This document shows positions 17,221-26,381 of a DNA stretch of 64,000 bases, piece after piece; positions within the stretch are counted from its first letter, which is position 1; each line of letters begins with the position of its first letter. The notes beneath the pieces were generated by a model that did not search any database, was not told the origin of the DNA, and was given only the letters and a program-made list of their open reading frames with translations. The translations under genes were made by a program, and so were the position numbers. Origin of the DNA: Pseudomonas azotoformans (GTDB lineage: Bacteria; Pseudomonadota; Gammaproteobacteria; Pseudomonadales; Pseudomonadaceae); NCBI RefSeq assembly GCF_900103345.1, contig NZ_LT629702.1, positions 5,068,501 through 5,132,500 on the forward strand, written 5' to 3'.

Positions 17221-18413
17221 TGCGTCCAGCCGCTTGGGCCTGGGTGGGCGCCGCGATGTTCGCGGGGGCAGCCCAGGCCCAGACGTGTGATGCGCAATGG
17301 CCGCTGTGGCAGAACTACGCCACGCGCTTTGTGCAGGATGACGGGCGAGTGCTGAACTCGTCCCTGAACCCCAGCGAGAGCAATTCCGAAGGTCAGTCCT
17401 ATGCCATGTTCTTTGCCCTGGTGGGCAACGATCGCGCGCGCTTCGACAAGCTATGGACGTGGACCAAGTCGAACATGGCCGGCAATGACCTCAGCCACCA
17501 CCTGTTCGCCTGGCTGTGGGGCAAGAACAAAGATGGCCAGTGGGGCGTGATCGATGCCAACTCTGCCAGCGATGCCGATCTGTGGATCGCCTATGCGTTG
17601 CTCGAAGCTGCGCGCATCTGGAATGTGCCGCAGTACCGTGCCGACGCGCAATTGGTGCTGGCCAATGTGGAAAAGACCCTGATCGTACGTGTACCGGGCC
17701 TGGGCAAGATGCTCTTGCCGGGGCCTGTGGGCTATTCGTATCCGGGTGGTTTGTGGCGCTTCAATCCCAGCTATCAAGTGTTGGCGCAATTGCGCCGCTT
17801 CCACAAAGAACGCCCGAACGGCGGCTGGAATGATGTGGCCGACAGCAATGCGAAGATGCTGGCCGACCCCCAAAGCAACCCTCATGGTTTTGCCGCCAAC
17901 TGGGTGGGCTACCGCGCCACCAGCGCCAATACCGGCGTGTTTGTGGTTGACCCGTACTCTGACGATCTGGGCAGTTACGACGCTATCCGCACCTACCTGT
18001 GGGCCGGCATGACGGCGAAGAGCGACCCACTCGCAGCGCCGATGCTCAAGGCGTTGGGTGGGCTGTCACGGGCGACGGCTGCGTCGGTCAATGGCCTGCC
18101 GCCGGAAAAGGTCCACGTGCTCACCGGCGAAGTCGAGAAGAACAATGGCTACTCGCCGCTGGGGTTCTCGGCGTCGGCCATGGTGTTCTTCCAGGCACGG
18201 GGCGAGACCGCGCTGGCGCAACTGCAAAAGCACAAGCTCGACGATGTACTGGGCAAGGCGATGGCGCCCGCCGCGCCCGATACCGCGCAGCCGGTTTATT
18301 ACGACTACATGCTTAGTCTGTTCGGCAAAGGTTTTGCCGATCAAAAGTACCGTTTCGAGCAAGACGGTACGGTCACATTATTCTGGGAGGGCGCATGCGC
18401 CGCCACACGCTAG
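17217..18413 (+). CDS. wssD: WssD/BcsZ, GH8 endo-1,4-beta-glucanase
   Basis: 398 residues from ATG at 17217 (overlapping the wssC stop); a second ATG follows immediately at 17220. A signal peptide ends AGAAQAQTCDAQ, so the enzyme is periplasmic. The GH8 catalytic acid is Glu58 in NSEGQSYAMFFALV, and the family pattern RFVQDDGRVLNSS lies just before it. BcsZ trims cellulose in the periplasm and affects fibre amount and packing. The gene overlaps wssE by 19 nt. Confidence 0.96.
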   Translation: MMRPAAWAWVGAAMFAGAAQAQTCDAQWPLWQNYATRFVQDDGRVLNSSLNPSESNSEGQSYAMFFALVGNDRARFDKLWTWTKSNMAGNDLSHHLFAWLWGKNKDGQWGVIDANSASDADLWIAYALLEAARIWNVPQYRADAQLVLANVEKTLIVRVPGLGKMLLPGPVGYSYPGGLWRFNPSYQVLAQLRRFHKERPNGGWNDVADSNAKMLADPQSNPHGFAANWVGYRATSANTGVFVVDPYSDDLGSYDAIRTYLWAGMTAKSDPLAAPMLKALGGLSRATAASVNGLPPEKVHVLTGEVEKNNGYSPLGFSASAMVFFQARGETALAQLQKHKLDDVLGKAMAPAAPDTAQPVYYDYMLSLFGKGFADQKYRFEQDGTVTLFWEGACAATR

Positions 18414-21400
18414 CCCTTGCGATATTGGCCACCCTGGCGTCCAGCGCCAGCCTGGCTGCAACCAGCGACCCACAAGCCTTGCTGATCGAGCAGGGTAACT
18501 ATTGGCAGTCGAAGAAAAACCCCGAGCGCGCCCTGGAAAGCTGGCAGAAACTGCTCAGCCTGAGCCCCGAGCAGCCGGACGCGCTGTACGGTATCGGCCT
18601 GATCCAGGTGCAACAGCAGCACCCGGAAGAGGCGCAGAAATACCTGGCCCGCCTGCGTGCAATTTCGCCACTGCCGCGCCAGGCCTTGCAGCTTGAACAA
18701 GACATTGCCGTCAACACCCCCACCAACGCCAAGTTGCTGGAGCAAGCCCGTGAACTGGGTGAGCCGGTTGAAGAGCGCGAAAAAGCCGTGGCGCTGTACC
18801 GCCAGATTTTCCAGGGGCGCCAGCCTCAGGGCCTGATTGCGCGTGAGTATTACAACGCCTTGGCGTTCACTCCCAAGGGCACGGCCGAAGGGATCGCCGG
18901 CCTGCAACGTGTTACGCGTGAGCGCCCGAATGATTCAATCGCCGCGCTGTTCCTGGCCAGGCATTTGGCGCGTAACCCGTCCACTCGTGTCGAAGGTATT
19001 CGTGCGATGGAGCGCCTGTCGACCGACAACGACGTGGGCGGCGCCGCCGATGAGGGCTGGCGTTTTGCACTGGTGTGGCTCGGTGCACCGAACCGTGACC
19101 AGGTGCCGTTGTTCCAGCAGTTCCTGGCCAAGCATCCGGATGACACTGAGATCCGTGCGCTGATGAACAAAGGCATTGCCCAGAGCAAGGGCGATGGCGG
19201 CTGGCAGCGTGATCCCAAGTTGGTCAAAGCGTTCAAGGCGCTGGACGACGGTGACCTGAAAACCGCCGAGCCGCTGTTGGCGGCGCGCCTCGCGGAAAAG
19301 CCCAACGATGTCGATGCCCTCGGTGGCATGGGCGTGGTGCGCCAGCAGCAACAGCGCTTCAGCGAGGCGGAGCATTACCTCGGGCAAGCCACACGCCTGC
19401 CTGGCGGCGCTGCCTGGCAAAAGGCCCTGAACGAAGTGCGCTACTGGAGCCTGCTCAATCAGGCACGCGACGCGCAAACTGCCGGCCGTAGCAGCCAAGC
19501 CCTTGACCTGGCGGCCCAAGCCGAGCGCTTGAGCCCGAGTCGCGCCGACGCCGCCGTGGCCCTGGCCGGCTTCCAGGCCCAGGACAATCAGTTCGACGCC
19601 GCTGAAGCCACGTATCGCAAAGTGCTGGCGCGCAACCCTGGCGACCCGGATGCCTTGAATGGCCTGATCGGTGTGCTGTCCCAATCGGGTCGCCCGGATG
19701 AAGCGTTGAAGCTGATCGATTCGGTGTCGCCGGCCGACCGTGCCAAGTTCTCCTCGACGGCCAAGATCAAAGCCATGCGCGCCACCCAGTTGGGCAAGTT
19801 GGCCGATCAGCGCGGCGACTTGAAAGCCGCCCAGGCGGCGTATCAGCAAGCGCTTGATGCCGACCCGGAAAACCCCTGGACACGTTTCGCCCTTGCGCGG
19901 GTCTACCTGCGCGATGGCCAGATCCGCAACGCCCGCGCCTTGATCGATGGCCTGCTCAAAAGCCAGCCGAACCAGCCGGATGCGCTGTACACCAGCACCT
20001 TGTTGTCGGTTGAGCTGGGCGAGTGGAAGGCGGCCGATGCCACCTTGTCACGCATTCCGGTCGGCCAGCGCACCGCGGATATGAACGAGCTGGCGAGCGA
20101 TATCGCCCTGCACAAACAGACGGACATCGCCGTCGAAACCGCGCGCCGGGGTCAGCGTCCCGAGGCCTTGGCCTTGCTCGGTCGCAGTGCGGCGTTGGCC
20201 GGTAAAAAACCGGAACGCCTGGCGGTGCTGGCGTCTGCCTATGTCGATGTGGGCGCACCGGAAGAAGGCCTGCAGATCATGCAAGGCGTGCTGGAAAAGA
20301 CCCCGAACCCGACCGCCGACCAAAAGCTGCTCTACGCCAGCGTATTGCTCAAGGCCAATCACTACACCGAAGCCGGCGACATCCTGCGTGCCTTGCAGGG
20401 CCAACCCCTGAGCGACGCCGGACGCCAGCGCTACGAAGATCTGATCTTCCAGTACCGGGTCAAGCAAGCCGACGCATTGCGGGAGAAGAACGACCTGGTG
20501 GCGGCGTACGACATGCTCTCGCCAGCCCTGGCCCAGCGACCTAACGACACGTCGGCCATTGGTGCACTGGCGCGCATGTACGCTGCGGGCGGCGATGGCA
20601 AAAAAGCCATGGATCTCTACCGGCCGCTGGTCCAGCAAAACCCGGGTAACGCTCAGTTGCAACTGGGCCTGGCGGACATCGCCTTGAAGGGGGGCGACCG
20701 TGGCCTGGCGCAATCGGCTGCCGACAAGGCATTGACCCTGGAACCTACGAGTGCCGAAGTGCTGACGTCGGCTGCGGGTATCTACCGTGGCCTGGGTCGC
20801 AATAACGAAGCCACTGAATTGCTGCGTCGCGCGCTGGCCATCGAAAACACCCAGCGTGCCCAGGCGCGCTCGGCCCTGGCAGACGCCCAGGGCGTGGCCT
20901 ACAACCCCTTCGTCGGCTTGCCGGGCCAGCGTCGGCAGATTACCGACCTGGCGGTGGATCGCGGCACCGTGCCGCCGCCCATCGATGCGCCGGCCAACGT
21001 GATGCCGGCGCCGGTCGCGGCCACGGTTCCGGCAAACGCCATGGCAAGCAACGGCTATGCGCCGTCGAACAACTTGAGTGATCCGTTTGTGCCGCCAACG
21101 CGGATTGCCGCGCTGGACAACCCGACCTTGAGCCCTGCGCAACGGGCCCTCGATTCGATGCTGCGTGACCGTAGCGGTTACCTGGTCCAGGGCCTGAGCG
21201 TGCGCAGCAACAACGGTGAAAGTGGCTTGAGCAAAATCACCCAAGTGGACACGCCGTTCGAAGCGCGCATGCCGGTGGGCGACATGAACGTGGCGTTGCG
21301 CGTGACACCGGTGAGTTTGAGTCCGGGTACGGTCAAAGCGATTTCGGCTGCGCGTTTTGGCGCCGGTGCAGGCGAGGACAAGGCCAAGCGAGAAAACGGA

Positions 21401-22291
21401 GTCGGCCTGGCCGTTGCTGTCGAAGATCCGGCACAAGGCGTCAAGGCTGACATCGGCGTCAGCCCCCTGGGCTTTACCTACAACACGGTGGTTGGTGGCG
21501 CGAGTGTGAATCGACCGTTCACCGAAGGCGGCAACCTGCGCTATGGCGTCAACGTTTCACGGCGTCCGGTGACCGACAGCGTCACCTCGTTCGCCGGTTC
21601 AAAAGCCAGGATCACTGACACCGATGGCGAAGTCCACACGGACAAGTGGGGCGGCGTCACCGCCAACGGCGGGCGTGCCGAATTGAGCTACGACGACCAG
21701 GAGGTCGGTGCCTACGGCTATGCGTCTTTGCACAGGTTGTTGGGGCATAACGTCGAAGCCAACACGCGCATGGAATTGGGCAGCGGCGTCTACTGGTACT
21801 TGCGCAACACGCCGACCGACACCCTCACCCTGGGCGTCAGCGGCATGGCGATGGGCTTCAAGGACAACCAGGGTTTCTACACCTATGGGCAGGGCGGATA
21901 CTTCAGCCCGCAACGCTTCTTCTCCCTGGCTGTGCCGGTGCGTTGGGCACAGAGCTTCGACCGTTTCAGCTATGAGGTGAAAAGTTCGGTGGGCGTGCAG
22001 CATATCGCGCAAGATGGCGCCGATTATTTCCCGACGGAAAAGGACCTGCAGGAAGCGTTTGAAAACCCGAAATACAAGAGCAGCAGTAAAACCGGCATCG
22101 GCTACAGCCTCAACGCGGCTGCCGAATACCGCCTCAGCTCGCGCTTTTACCTGGGTGGCGAAGTCGGTGTCGACAACGCCCAGGACTACCGCCAGTACGT
22201 CGGCAACGCGTACCTGCGCTACCTGTTTGAAGACCTGAGCGGGCCTATGCCGCTGCCGGTCAGCCCTTACCGTTCCCCGTATTCGAATTGA
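18395..22291 (+). CDS. wssE: WssE/BcsC, TPR-rich outer-membrane cellulose exporter
   Basis: 1298 residues. A signal peptide (ending ASSASLAATSD) is followed by about 850 residues of tetratricopeptide repeats that form the periplasmic scaffold (repeated A-x3-Y-x6-P patterns), a Pro/Ala-rich linker around 850-920 and a C-terminal beta-barrel domain of about 350 residues (GNLRYGVNVSRRPVTDSVTS, ending in alternating aromatic strands). This is the outer-membrane channel through which cellulose leaves. The length is typical of BcsC. It starts within the end of wssD. Confidence 0.96.
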   Translation: MRRHTLALAILATLASSASLAATSDPQALLIEQGNYWQSKKNPERALESWQKLLSLSPEQPDALYGIGLIQVQQQHPEEAQKYLARLRAISPLPRQALQLEQDIAVNTPTNAKLLEQARELGEPVEEREKAVALYRQIFQGRQPQGLIAREYYNALAFTPKGTAEGIAGLQRVTRERPNDSIAALFLARHLARNPSTRVEGIRAMERLSTDNDVGGAADEGWRFALVWLGAPNRDQVPLFQQFLAKHPDDTEIRALMNKGIAQSKGDGGWQRDPKLVKAFKALDDGDLKTAEPLLAARLAEKPNDVDALGGMGVVRQQQQRFSEAEHYLGQATRLPGGAAWQKALNEVRYWSLLNQARDAQTAGRSSQALDLAAQAERLSPSRADAAVALAGFQAQDNQFDAAEATYRKVLARNPGDPDALNGLIGVLSQSGRPDEALKLIDSVSPADRAKFSSTAKIKAMRATQLGKLADQRGDLKAAQAAYQQALDADPENPWTRFALARVYLRDGQIRNARALIDGLLKSQPNQPDALYTSTLLSVELGEWKAADATLSRIPVGQRTADMNELASDIALHKQTDIAVETARRGQRPEALALLGRSAALAGKKPERLAVLASAYVDVGAPEEGLQIMQGVLEKTPNPTADQKLLYASVLLKANHYTEAGDILRALQGQPLSDAGRQRYEDLIFQYRVKQADALREKNDLVAAYDMLSPALAQRPNDTSAIGALARMYAAGGDGKKAMDLYRPLVQQNPGNAQLQLGLADIALKGGDRGLAQSAADKALTLEPTSAEVLTSAAGIYRGLGRNNEATELLRRALAIENTQRAQARSALADAQGVAYNPFVGLPGQRRQITDLAVDRGTVPPPIDAPANVMPAPVAATVPANAMASNGYAPSNNLSDPFVPPTRIAALDNPTLSPAQRALDSMLRDRSGYLVQGLSVRSNNGESGLSKITQVDTPFEARMPVGDMNVALRVTPVSLSPGTVKAISAARFGAGAGEDKAKRENGVGLAVAVEDPAQGVKADIGVSPLGFTYNTVVGGASVNRPFTEGGNLRYGVNVSRRPVTDSVTSFAGSKARITDTDGEVHTDKWGGVTANGGRAELSYDDQEVGAYGYASLHRLLGHNVEANTRMELGSGVYWYLRNTPTDTLTLGVSGMAMGFKDNQGFYTYGQGGYFSPQRFFSLAVPVRWAQSFDRFSYEVKSSVGVQHIAQDGADYFPTEKDLQEAFENPKYKSSSKTGIGYSLNAAAEYRLSSRFYLGGEVGVDNAQDYRQYVGNAYLRYLFEDLSGPMPLPVSPYRSPYSN

Positions 22292-22307
22292 TTGATAGGA
22301 GTCATCC

Positions 22308-22970
22308 ATGCCTGTTTCCGCAATTGCCGGCCTGACCCTGCTGGTACTCGGCGAAAGCCATCTGAGCTTTCCCGATCACTTGCTGGACCCGCTGCAAGCC
22401 AACCTGACGGCGCAAGGCGCCAAGGTCCACACCATCGGCGCCTGCGGTGCCGGTGCGGCCGATTGGATCGTGCCGAAGAAAGTCGACTGCGGCGCCGAAA
22501 ACCTGCCGGGCGCCAAGCCGCAGGTGTTCGGCAAGAACGCCATGAGCACCACGCCGGTCAAGGACCTGATCGCCAAGGACAAACCCGACCTCGTGGTGAT
22601 CATCATCGGCGACACCATGGCCTCCTACCCGGACCCGCAGTTTCCGAAAGTCTGGGCCTGGAAAAGCGTGACGTCGCTGACCAAGGCCATCAGCGAAACC
22701 GGCACCAAATGCGTATGGGTCGGCCCGGCCTGGGGCAAGGTTGGCAGCCTGTACAAGAAGGATGACGCGCGCACCAAGCTGATGTCGTCGTTCCTGGCGA
22801 CCAACGTGGCGCCGTGCACCTACATCGACTCGCTGACCTTCTCCAAGCCAGGCGAATGGATCACCACCGACGGCCAGCACTTCACCATCGACGGCTACCA
22901 GAAGTGGGCCAAGGCCATCGGCGGCGCGCTGTCGGCATTGCCGGCTGATGCTGTGAAGGGAGCCAAGTGA
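22308..22970 (+). CDS. wssF: WssF, SGNH-hydrolase-like cellulose acetylation protein
   Basis: 220 residues with TAGGAG upstream of the ATG. SGNH-type motifs are visible: LGESHLSF near residue 14 supplies the likely nucleophile Ser, and TDGQHFTIDGY near residue 190 the Asp/His. In SBW25 WssF belongs to the group WssFGHI that acetylates cellulose. There is a short hydrophobic N-terminus but no clear signal peptide. The stop shares one nucleotide with the wssG start (TGATG). Confidence 0.9.
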   Translation: MPVSAIAGLTLLVLGESHLSFPDHLLDPLQANLTAQGAKVHTIGACGAGAADWIVPKKVDCGAENLPGAKPQVFGKNAMSTTPVKDLIAKDKPDLVVIIIGDTMASYPDPQFPKVWAWKSVTSLTKAISETGTKCVWVGPAWGKVGSLYKKDDARTKLMSSFLATNVAPCTYIDSLTFSKPGEWITTDGQHFTIDGYQKWAKAIGGALSALPADAVKGAK

Positions 22971-23635
22971 TGAAGCGCATTTCCCTGGGCCTGGCGACCT
23001 TGCTCGCCAGCGTCAGCGCTTACAGCGCCGACATCCCGTTGTACCCCACCGGGCCGGAAAAAGACTCGGCGTTCCTGCGCTTTGCCAACGGCACCAGCAG
23101 CGAGTTGAAGCTGGTGGCCGAAGGGTCCAAGGCCAGCCTGGTGCTGGGTGGCGACAAACTTGTCTCCGACTACCTGCCCGTGTCGGGCGGCAGCGCGCCG
23201 ATCAAAGGCGTGTTGAGCCAGGGCGGCAAAAGCGCTGATCTGGCTGTCACTGTTGCCCCAGGCGAGTTCGCTACGGTGATCGCGGTGGCTGATGCCAAGG
23301 GCGGTATTCGCCAACTGGTGATTCATGAGCAGCCGGACGACTTCAACGCGCTGAAAGCCTCGCTGGCCTTCGTCAATGCCGACGCCGCGTGTGCCGATGC
23401 CAGCCTGGAAGCCGTGGCGCAAAAGGCCGAGCTGTTCAAGAACGCCGCCGAAGGTTCGGTGCAGCGTCGCATGATCAACCCGGTGGAACTGTCGGTGCAG
23501 CTCAAGTGCGCCGGTGCGCTCACCGGTCAACCGTTGACCTTCGCCCTCAAGGCCGGCGAGCGCTACAGCGTGCTGGCATTGCCAGCGGCTGGCGGTACCC
23601 GGTTGTTGTTCGCGCCTGACACGCTCGCTAACTGA
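22970..23635 (+). CDS. wssG: WssG, AlgF-like periplasmic acetylation protein
   Basis: 221 residues from ATG at 22970, with AAGGGAG upstream. A clear signal peptide (MKRISLGLATLLASVSAYSA) leads into a mature part beginning DIPLYPTGPEKDSAFLRFAN, as in alginate AlgF. AlgF is the periplasmic partner of the alginate acetylation machinery; WssG is the equivalent for cellulose. Two cysteines (ACADA and KCAGA) may form a disulphide. Confidence 0.93.
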   Translation: MKRISLGLATLLASVSAYSADIPLYPTGPEKDSAFLRFANGTSSELKLVAEGSKASLVLGGDKLVSDYLPVSGGSAPIKGVLSQGGKSADLAVTVAPGEFATVIAVADAKGGIRQLVIHEQPDDFNALKASLAFVNADAACADASLEAVAQKAELFKNAAEGSVQRRMINPVELSVQLKCAGALTGQPLTFALKAGERYSVLALPAAGGTRLLFAPDTLAN

Positions 23636-23652
23636 TCAGGCCCGACACCACC

Positions 23653-25068
23653 ATGGTCTTTGCCTCACTCGAATTCCTCACGTTGTTCCTGCCGGCCTTC
23701 CTGTTGATCTACGCGCTGGCTCGTCCGAGCTGGCGCAACGTCATCCTGTTGATCGGCAGCTGGTTGTTCTACGGCTGGTTGAGCCCGCTGTTCCTGTTCC
23801 TGCACATGGTGTTGACCGTGGTGGCATGGGTCGGCGGCTTGCTGGTGGACCGCTCCCGTGAGGACGGCAAAGGCCGCGTGCGCCTGTTGATCGCGTTGAT
23901 CGTGTTCAACACGGCGGTGCTGTGTTGGTACAAGTACGCCAACATCGTCGCCGGCACGGTGAGCGAGGTGATCACCTGGTACGGTGCGATGCCGCTGGAC
24001 TGGCAGCGTGTGGCCCTGCCGGCCGGCTTGTCGTTCATCGTGTTGCAGGCGATTTCCTACCTGGTGGATGTGCACCGGCATACGGTGCCGGTGGAGCGCA
24101 GCTTCATCAACTACGCCACCTATATCTCGATGTTCGGCCACTCGATTGCCGGCCCGATCATCCGTTACGACTGGGTTCGCCGCGAGCTGAACCAGCGTTA
24201 TTTCAACTGGGCGAATTTCTCCCTCGGCGCGCGGCGCTTCATGATCGGCATGGGCATGAAAGTGCTGGTGGCTGACACCTTGTCGCCGCTGGTGGATATC
24301 GCCTTCCACCTGGAAAACCCCAGCCTGGTGGACGCCTGGATCGGTTGCCTGGCGTATTCGCTGCAACTGTTCTTCGACTTCGCCGGCTACAGCGCCATGG
24401 CCATCGGCCTGGGGCTGATGCTGGGCTTCCACTTCCCGGAAAACTTCAACCGGCCGTACCTGGCCAGCAGCATCCAGGATTTCTGGCGGCGCTGGCACTT
24501 GTCCTTGTCCAGCTGGTTGCGCGACTACCTGTACATCGCCCTGGGCGGTAACCGCGACGGTGTGTGGCGCACCTACCGCAACCTGTTCCTGACCATGGCG
24601 ATTGCCGGGTTGTGGCACGGCGGCGACAGCTGGAACTACCTGTTGTGGGGGGCCGCTCATGGCGTGGCGTTGTGTGTCGACCGGGCCTGGTCGCGGTCGA
24701 GCCTGCCGAGCATTCCGCCGGTGTTGTCGCACATCCTGACCTTGCTGTTTGTGTGCCTGGCCTGGACCTTGTTCCGTGCGCCGGACTTCCATTCGGCACT
24801 GACCATGTACGCCGGCCAGTTCGGCCTGCACGGCATGGCCTTGGGTGACGCGATGGCCGTGGCCATGCGCCCGGCCCATGGCATGGCGGCGTTGCTGGGC
24901 CTGGTGTGCATCATCGCGCCGATCTGGCAGGTGCGTTGCGAACAGCGCTTCGGTACCCAGCCGTGGTTTGTGCTGGCGGCTTCGCTGTGGCCGGTGGCCG
25001 GGTTTGTGTTGTCGTTCGCGCTGATCGCCAGCCGCGACGCCGTACCGTTTCTGTACTTTCAGTTCTAA
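23653..25068 (+). CDS. wssH: WssH, MBOAT O-acyltransferase (AlgI-like)
   Basis: 471 residues, polytopic inner-membrane protein of the MBOAT family. The invariant histidine lies in AGLWHGGDSWNYLLWGAAHG near residue 320, and SFIVLQAISYLVDVHR and FFDFAGYSAMAIG are typical AlgI segments. It takes acetyl groups from a cytosolic donor and passes them across the membrane to the periplasmic acetyltransferases, here for cellulose acetylation. It is spaced 17 nt after wssG and 12 nt before wssI. Confidence 0.95.
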   Translation: MVFASLEFLTLFLPAFLLIYALARPSWRNVILLIGSWLFYGWLSPLFLFLHMVLTVVAWVGGLLVDRSREDGKGRVRLLIALIVFNTAVLCWYKYANIVAGTVSEVITWYGAMPLDWQRVALPAGLSFIVLQAISYLVDVHRHTVPVERSFINYATYISMFGHSIAGPIIRYDWVRRELNQRYFNWANFSLGARRFMIGMGMKVLVADTLSPLVDIAFHLENPSLVDAWIGCLAYSLQLFFDFAGYSAMAIGLGLMLGFHFPENFNRPYLASSIQDFWRRWHLSLSSWLRDYLYIALGGNRDGVWRTYRNLFLTMAIAGLWHGGDSWNYLLWGAAHGVALCVDRAWSRSSLPSIPPVLSHILTLLFVCLAWTLFRAPDFHSALTMYAGQFGLHGMALGDAMAVAMRPAHGMAALLGLVCIIAPIWQVRCEQRFGTQPWFVLAASLWPVAGFVLSFALIASRDAVPFLYFQF

Positions 25069-25080
25069 GGACGCCCGACC

Positions 25081-26205
25081 ATGCCCGCTCCTACTGCGCC
25101 GACGCCCCCGAGTGAACTGGCCGTCCGCACCAGCCCCCTGGCGGCCTGGGTGCTGGTGCCTTTTTTGGCGGCGGGGTTGCTGTCCTGCGCCTGGCTGATG
25201 GTGAAGGGGCCGATCAGTTATGTGCCGGCCAAGGTCGACAGCGACATGCTGCTGCACGGCGACCTGACCCACCGTTTTGCCAAGGAACTGGCCAAGGCGC
25301 CCATGGCGATCCAGGCCGCCAACCTGGAACGCGGCGGCAGTTGGCTGGCGTTCGGTGATACCGGGCCGCGGGTACGTCAGGGTTGCCCGGGCTGGCTGTT
25401 TATCAGCGACGAGCTGCGCATCAACCGGCATGCCGAGGCCAATGCACAGGCCAAGGCCCAGGCGGTGATCGACCTGCAAAAACAACTGGGTCAAAAAGGC
25501 ATCGACCTGCAAGTGGTGGTGGTGCCGGACAAGAGCCGCATCGCCGCCGCCGAACGTTGTGGCCTGTACCGCCCGGCGGTGCTCGACGGCCGTATTCAGG
25601 ACTGGACCAAACAGTTGCAGGCGGCCGGCGTTTCCGCGCTGGACCTGACCGACACCTTGAAGCCCCTGGGCGCCAATGCCTACCTGCGCACCGACACCCA
25701 CTGGAGCGAAATCGGTTCCAACGCCGGCGCCCAGGCGCTCGCGCAGCGCATCCAGCAGCGCGGCATCCAGGCCACGCCGGAGCAGACCTTCGACATCACC
25801 CAGGCGCCCCTCGCCGTACGCCCGGGCGACCTGGTACGCCTGGCCGGCCTGGATTGGTTGCCGCCCAAGTTGCAGCCGCCAGGGGAGTCGGTCGCGGCCA
25901 GCACCGCCCATGAAACCGGCGGCGCGACCAGCAATGCCGACGACCTGTTTGGTGACGCCGGCCTGCCCAATGTGGCGCTGATCGGCACCTCGTTTTCGCG
26001 CAACTCCAATTTTGTCGGCTTCCTGCAAAAAGCCCTGAATGCGCCGGTCGGCAATTTCAGCAAGGACGGGGGCGAGTTCTCGGGGGCGGCCAAGGCCTAT
26101 TTCGAAAGCCCGGCCTTCAAGCAAACACCGCCCAAGCTGTTGATTTGGGAGATACCGGAGCGGGATCTGCAAACGCCCTACGATGTAATTACGCCTGGTC
26201 AGTAA
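25081..26205 (+). CDS. wssI: WssI, AlgJ/AlgX-like SGNH acetyltransferase
   Basis: 374 residues. One N-terminal membrane segment (AAWVLVPFLAAGLLSCAWLM) anchors a periplasmic SGNH-like domain. The AlgJ/AlgX motifs are present: RTDTHWSEIG supplies Asp and His, and LIGTSFSRNSNF supplies the nucleophile Ser. By analogy with alginate, this protein transfers acetyl groups received through WssH to the polysaccharide. It is followed by a 176-nt gap with its own regulatory-looking sequence before wssJ. Confidence 0.94.
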   Translation: MPAPTAPTPPSELAVRTSPLAAWVLVPFLAAGLLSCAWLMVKGPISYVPAKVDSDMLLHGDLTHRFAKELAKAPMAIQAANLERGGSWLAFGDTGPRVRQGCPGWLFISDELRINRHAEANAQAKAQAVIDLQKQLGQKGIDLQVVVVPDKSRIAAAERCGLYRPAVLDGRIQDWTKQLQAAGVSALDLTDTLKPLGANAYLRTDTHWSEIGSNAGAQALAQRIQQRGIQATPEQTFDITQAPLAVRPGDLVRLAGLDWLPPKLQPPGESVAASTAHETGGATSNADDLFGDAGLPNVALIGTSFSRNSNFVGFLQKALNAPVGNFSKDGGEFSGAAKAYFESPAFKQTPPKLLIWEIPERDLQTPYDVITPGQ

Positions 26206-26221
26206 TTTGACGATTTGCCGT

Positions 26222-26263
26222 TTGTCTAAAAAATAGACAACCTTCTCATCAAAATAATGACAC
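26222..26263 (+). promoter_or_regulatory. Putative control region of wssJ (palindrome plus 17-mer shared with wssA)
   Basis: TTGTCTA-A5-TAGACAA (26222-26240) is a perfect 7+5+7 dyad. It is followed by CATCAAAATAATGACAC (26247-26263), which matches the -10 region of the wssA promoter (11564-11580) at 16 of 17 bases. This suggests that wssJ has its own promoter, copied along with the wssA/wssJ duplication. Confidence 0.5.
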
Positions 26264-26381
26264 TTTTATGCGCTTGAAGCAGACTGCTCGCACTAGGGCG
26301 ACCACAAAAAGACCTGCGGTAAGCAGTCGTATCAGCTGACCTTTTCACGTCTTTGCGCTTCGCCGTGATGAGGAATCCGCT

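Noticed and set aside
23665..26172. An 835-codon open frame on the minus strand across wssH and wssI
   Set aside because: Shadow of wssH/wssI codon bias; product is Gln/His/Arg-rich without any domain.
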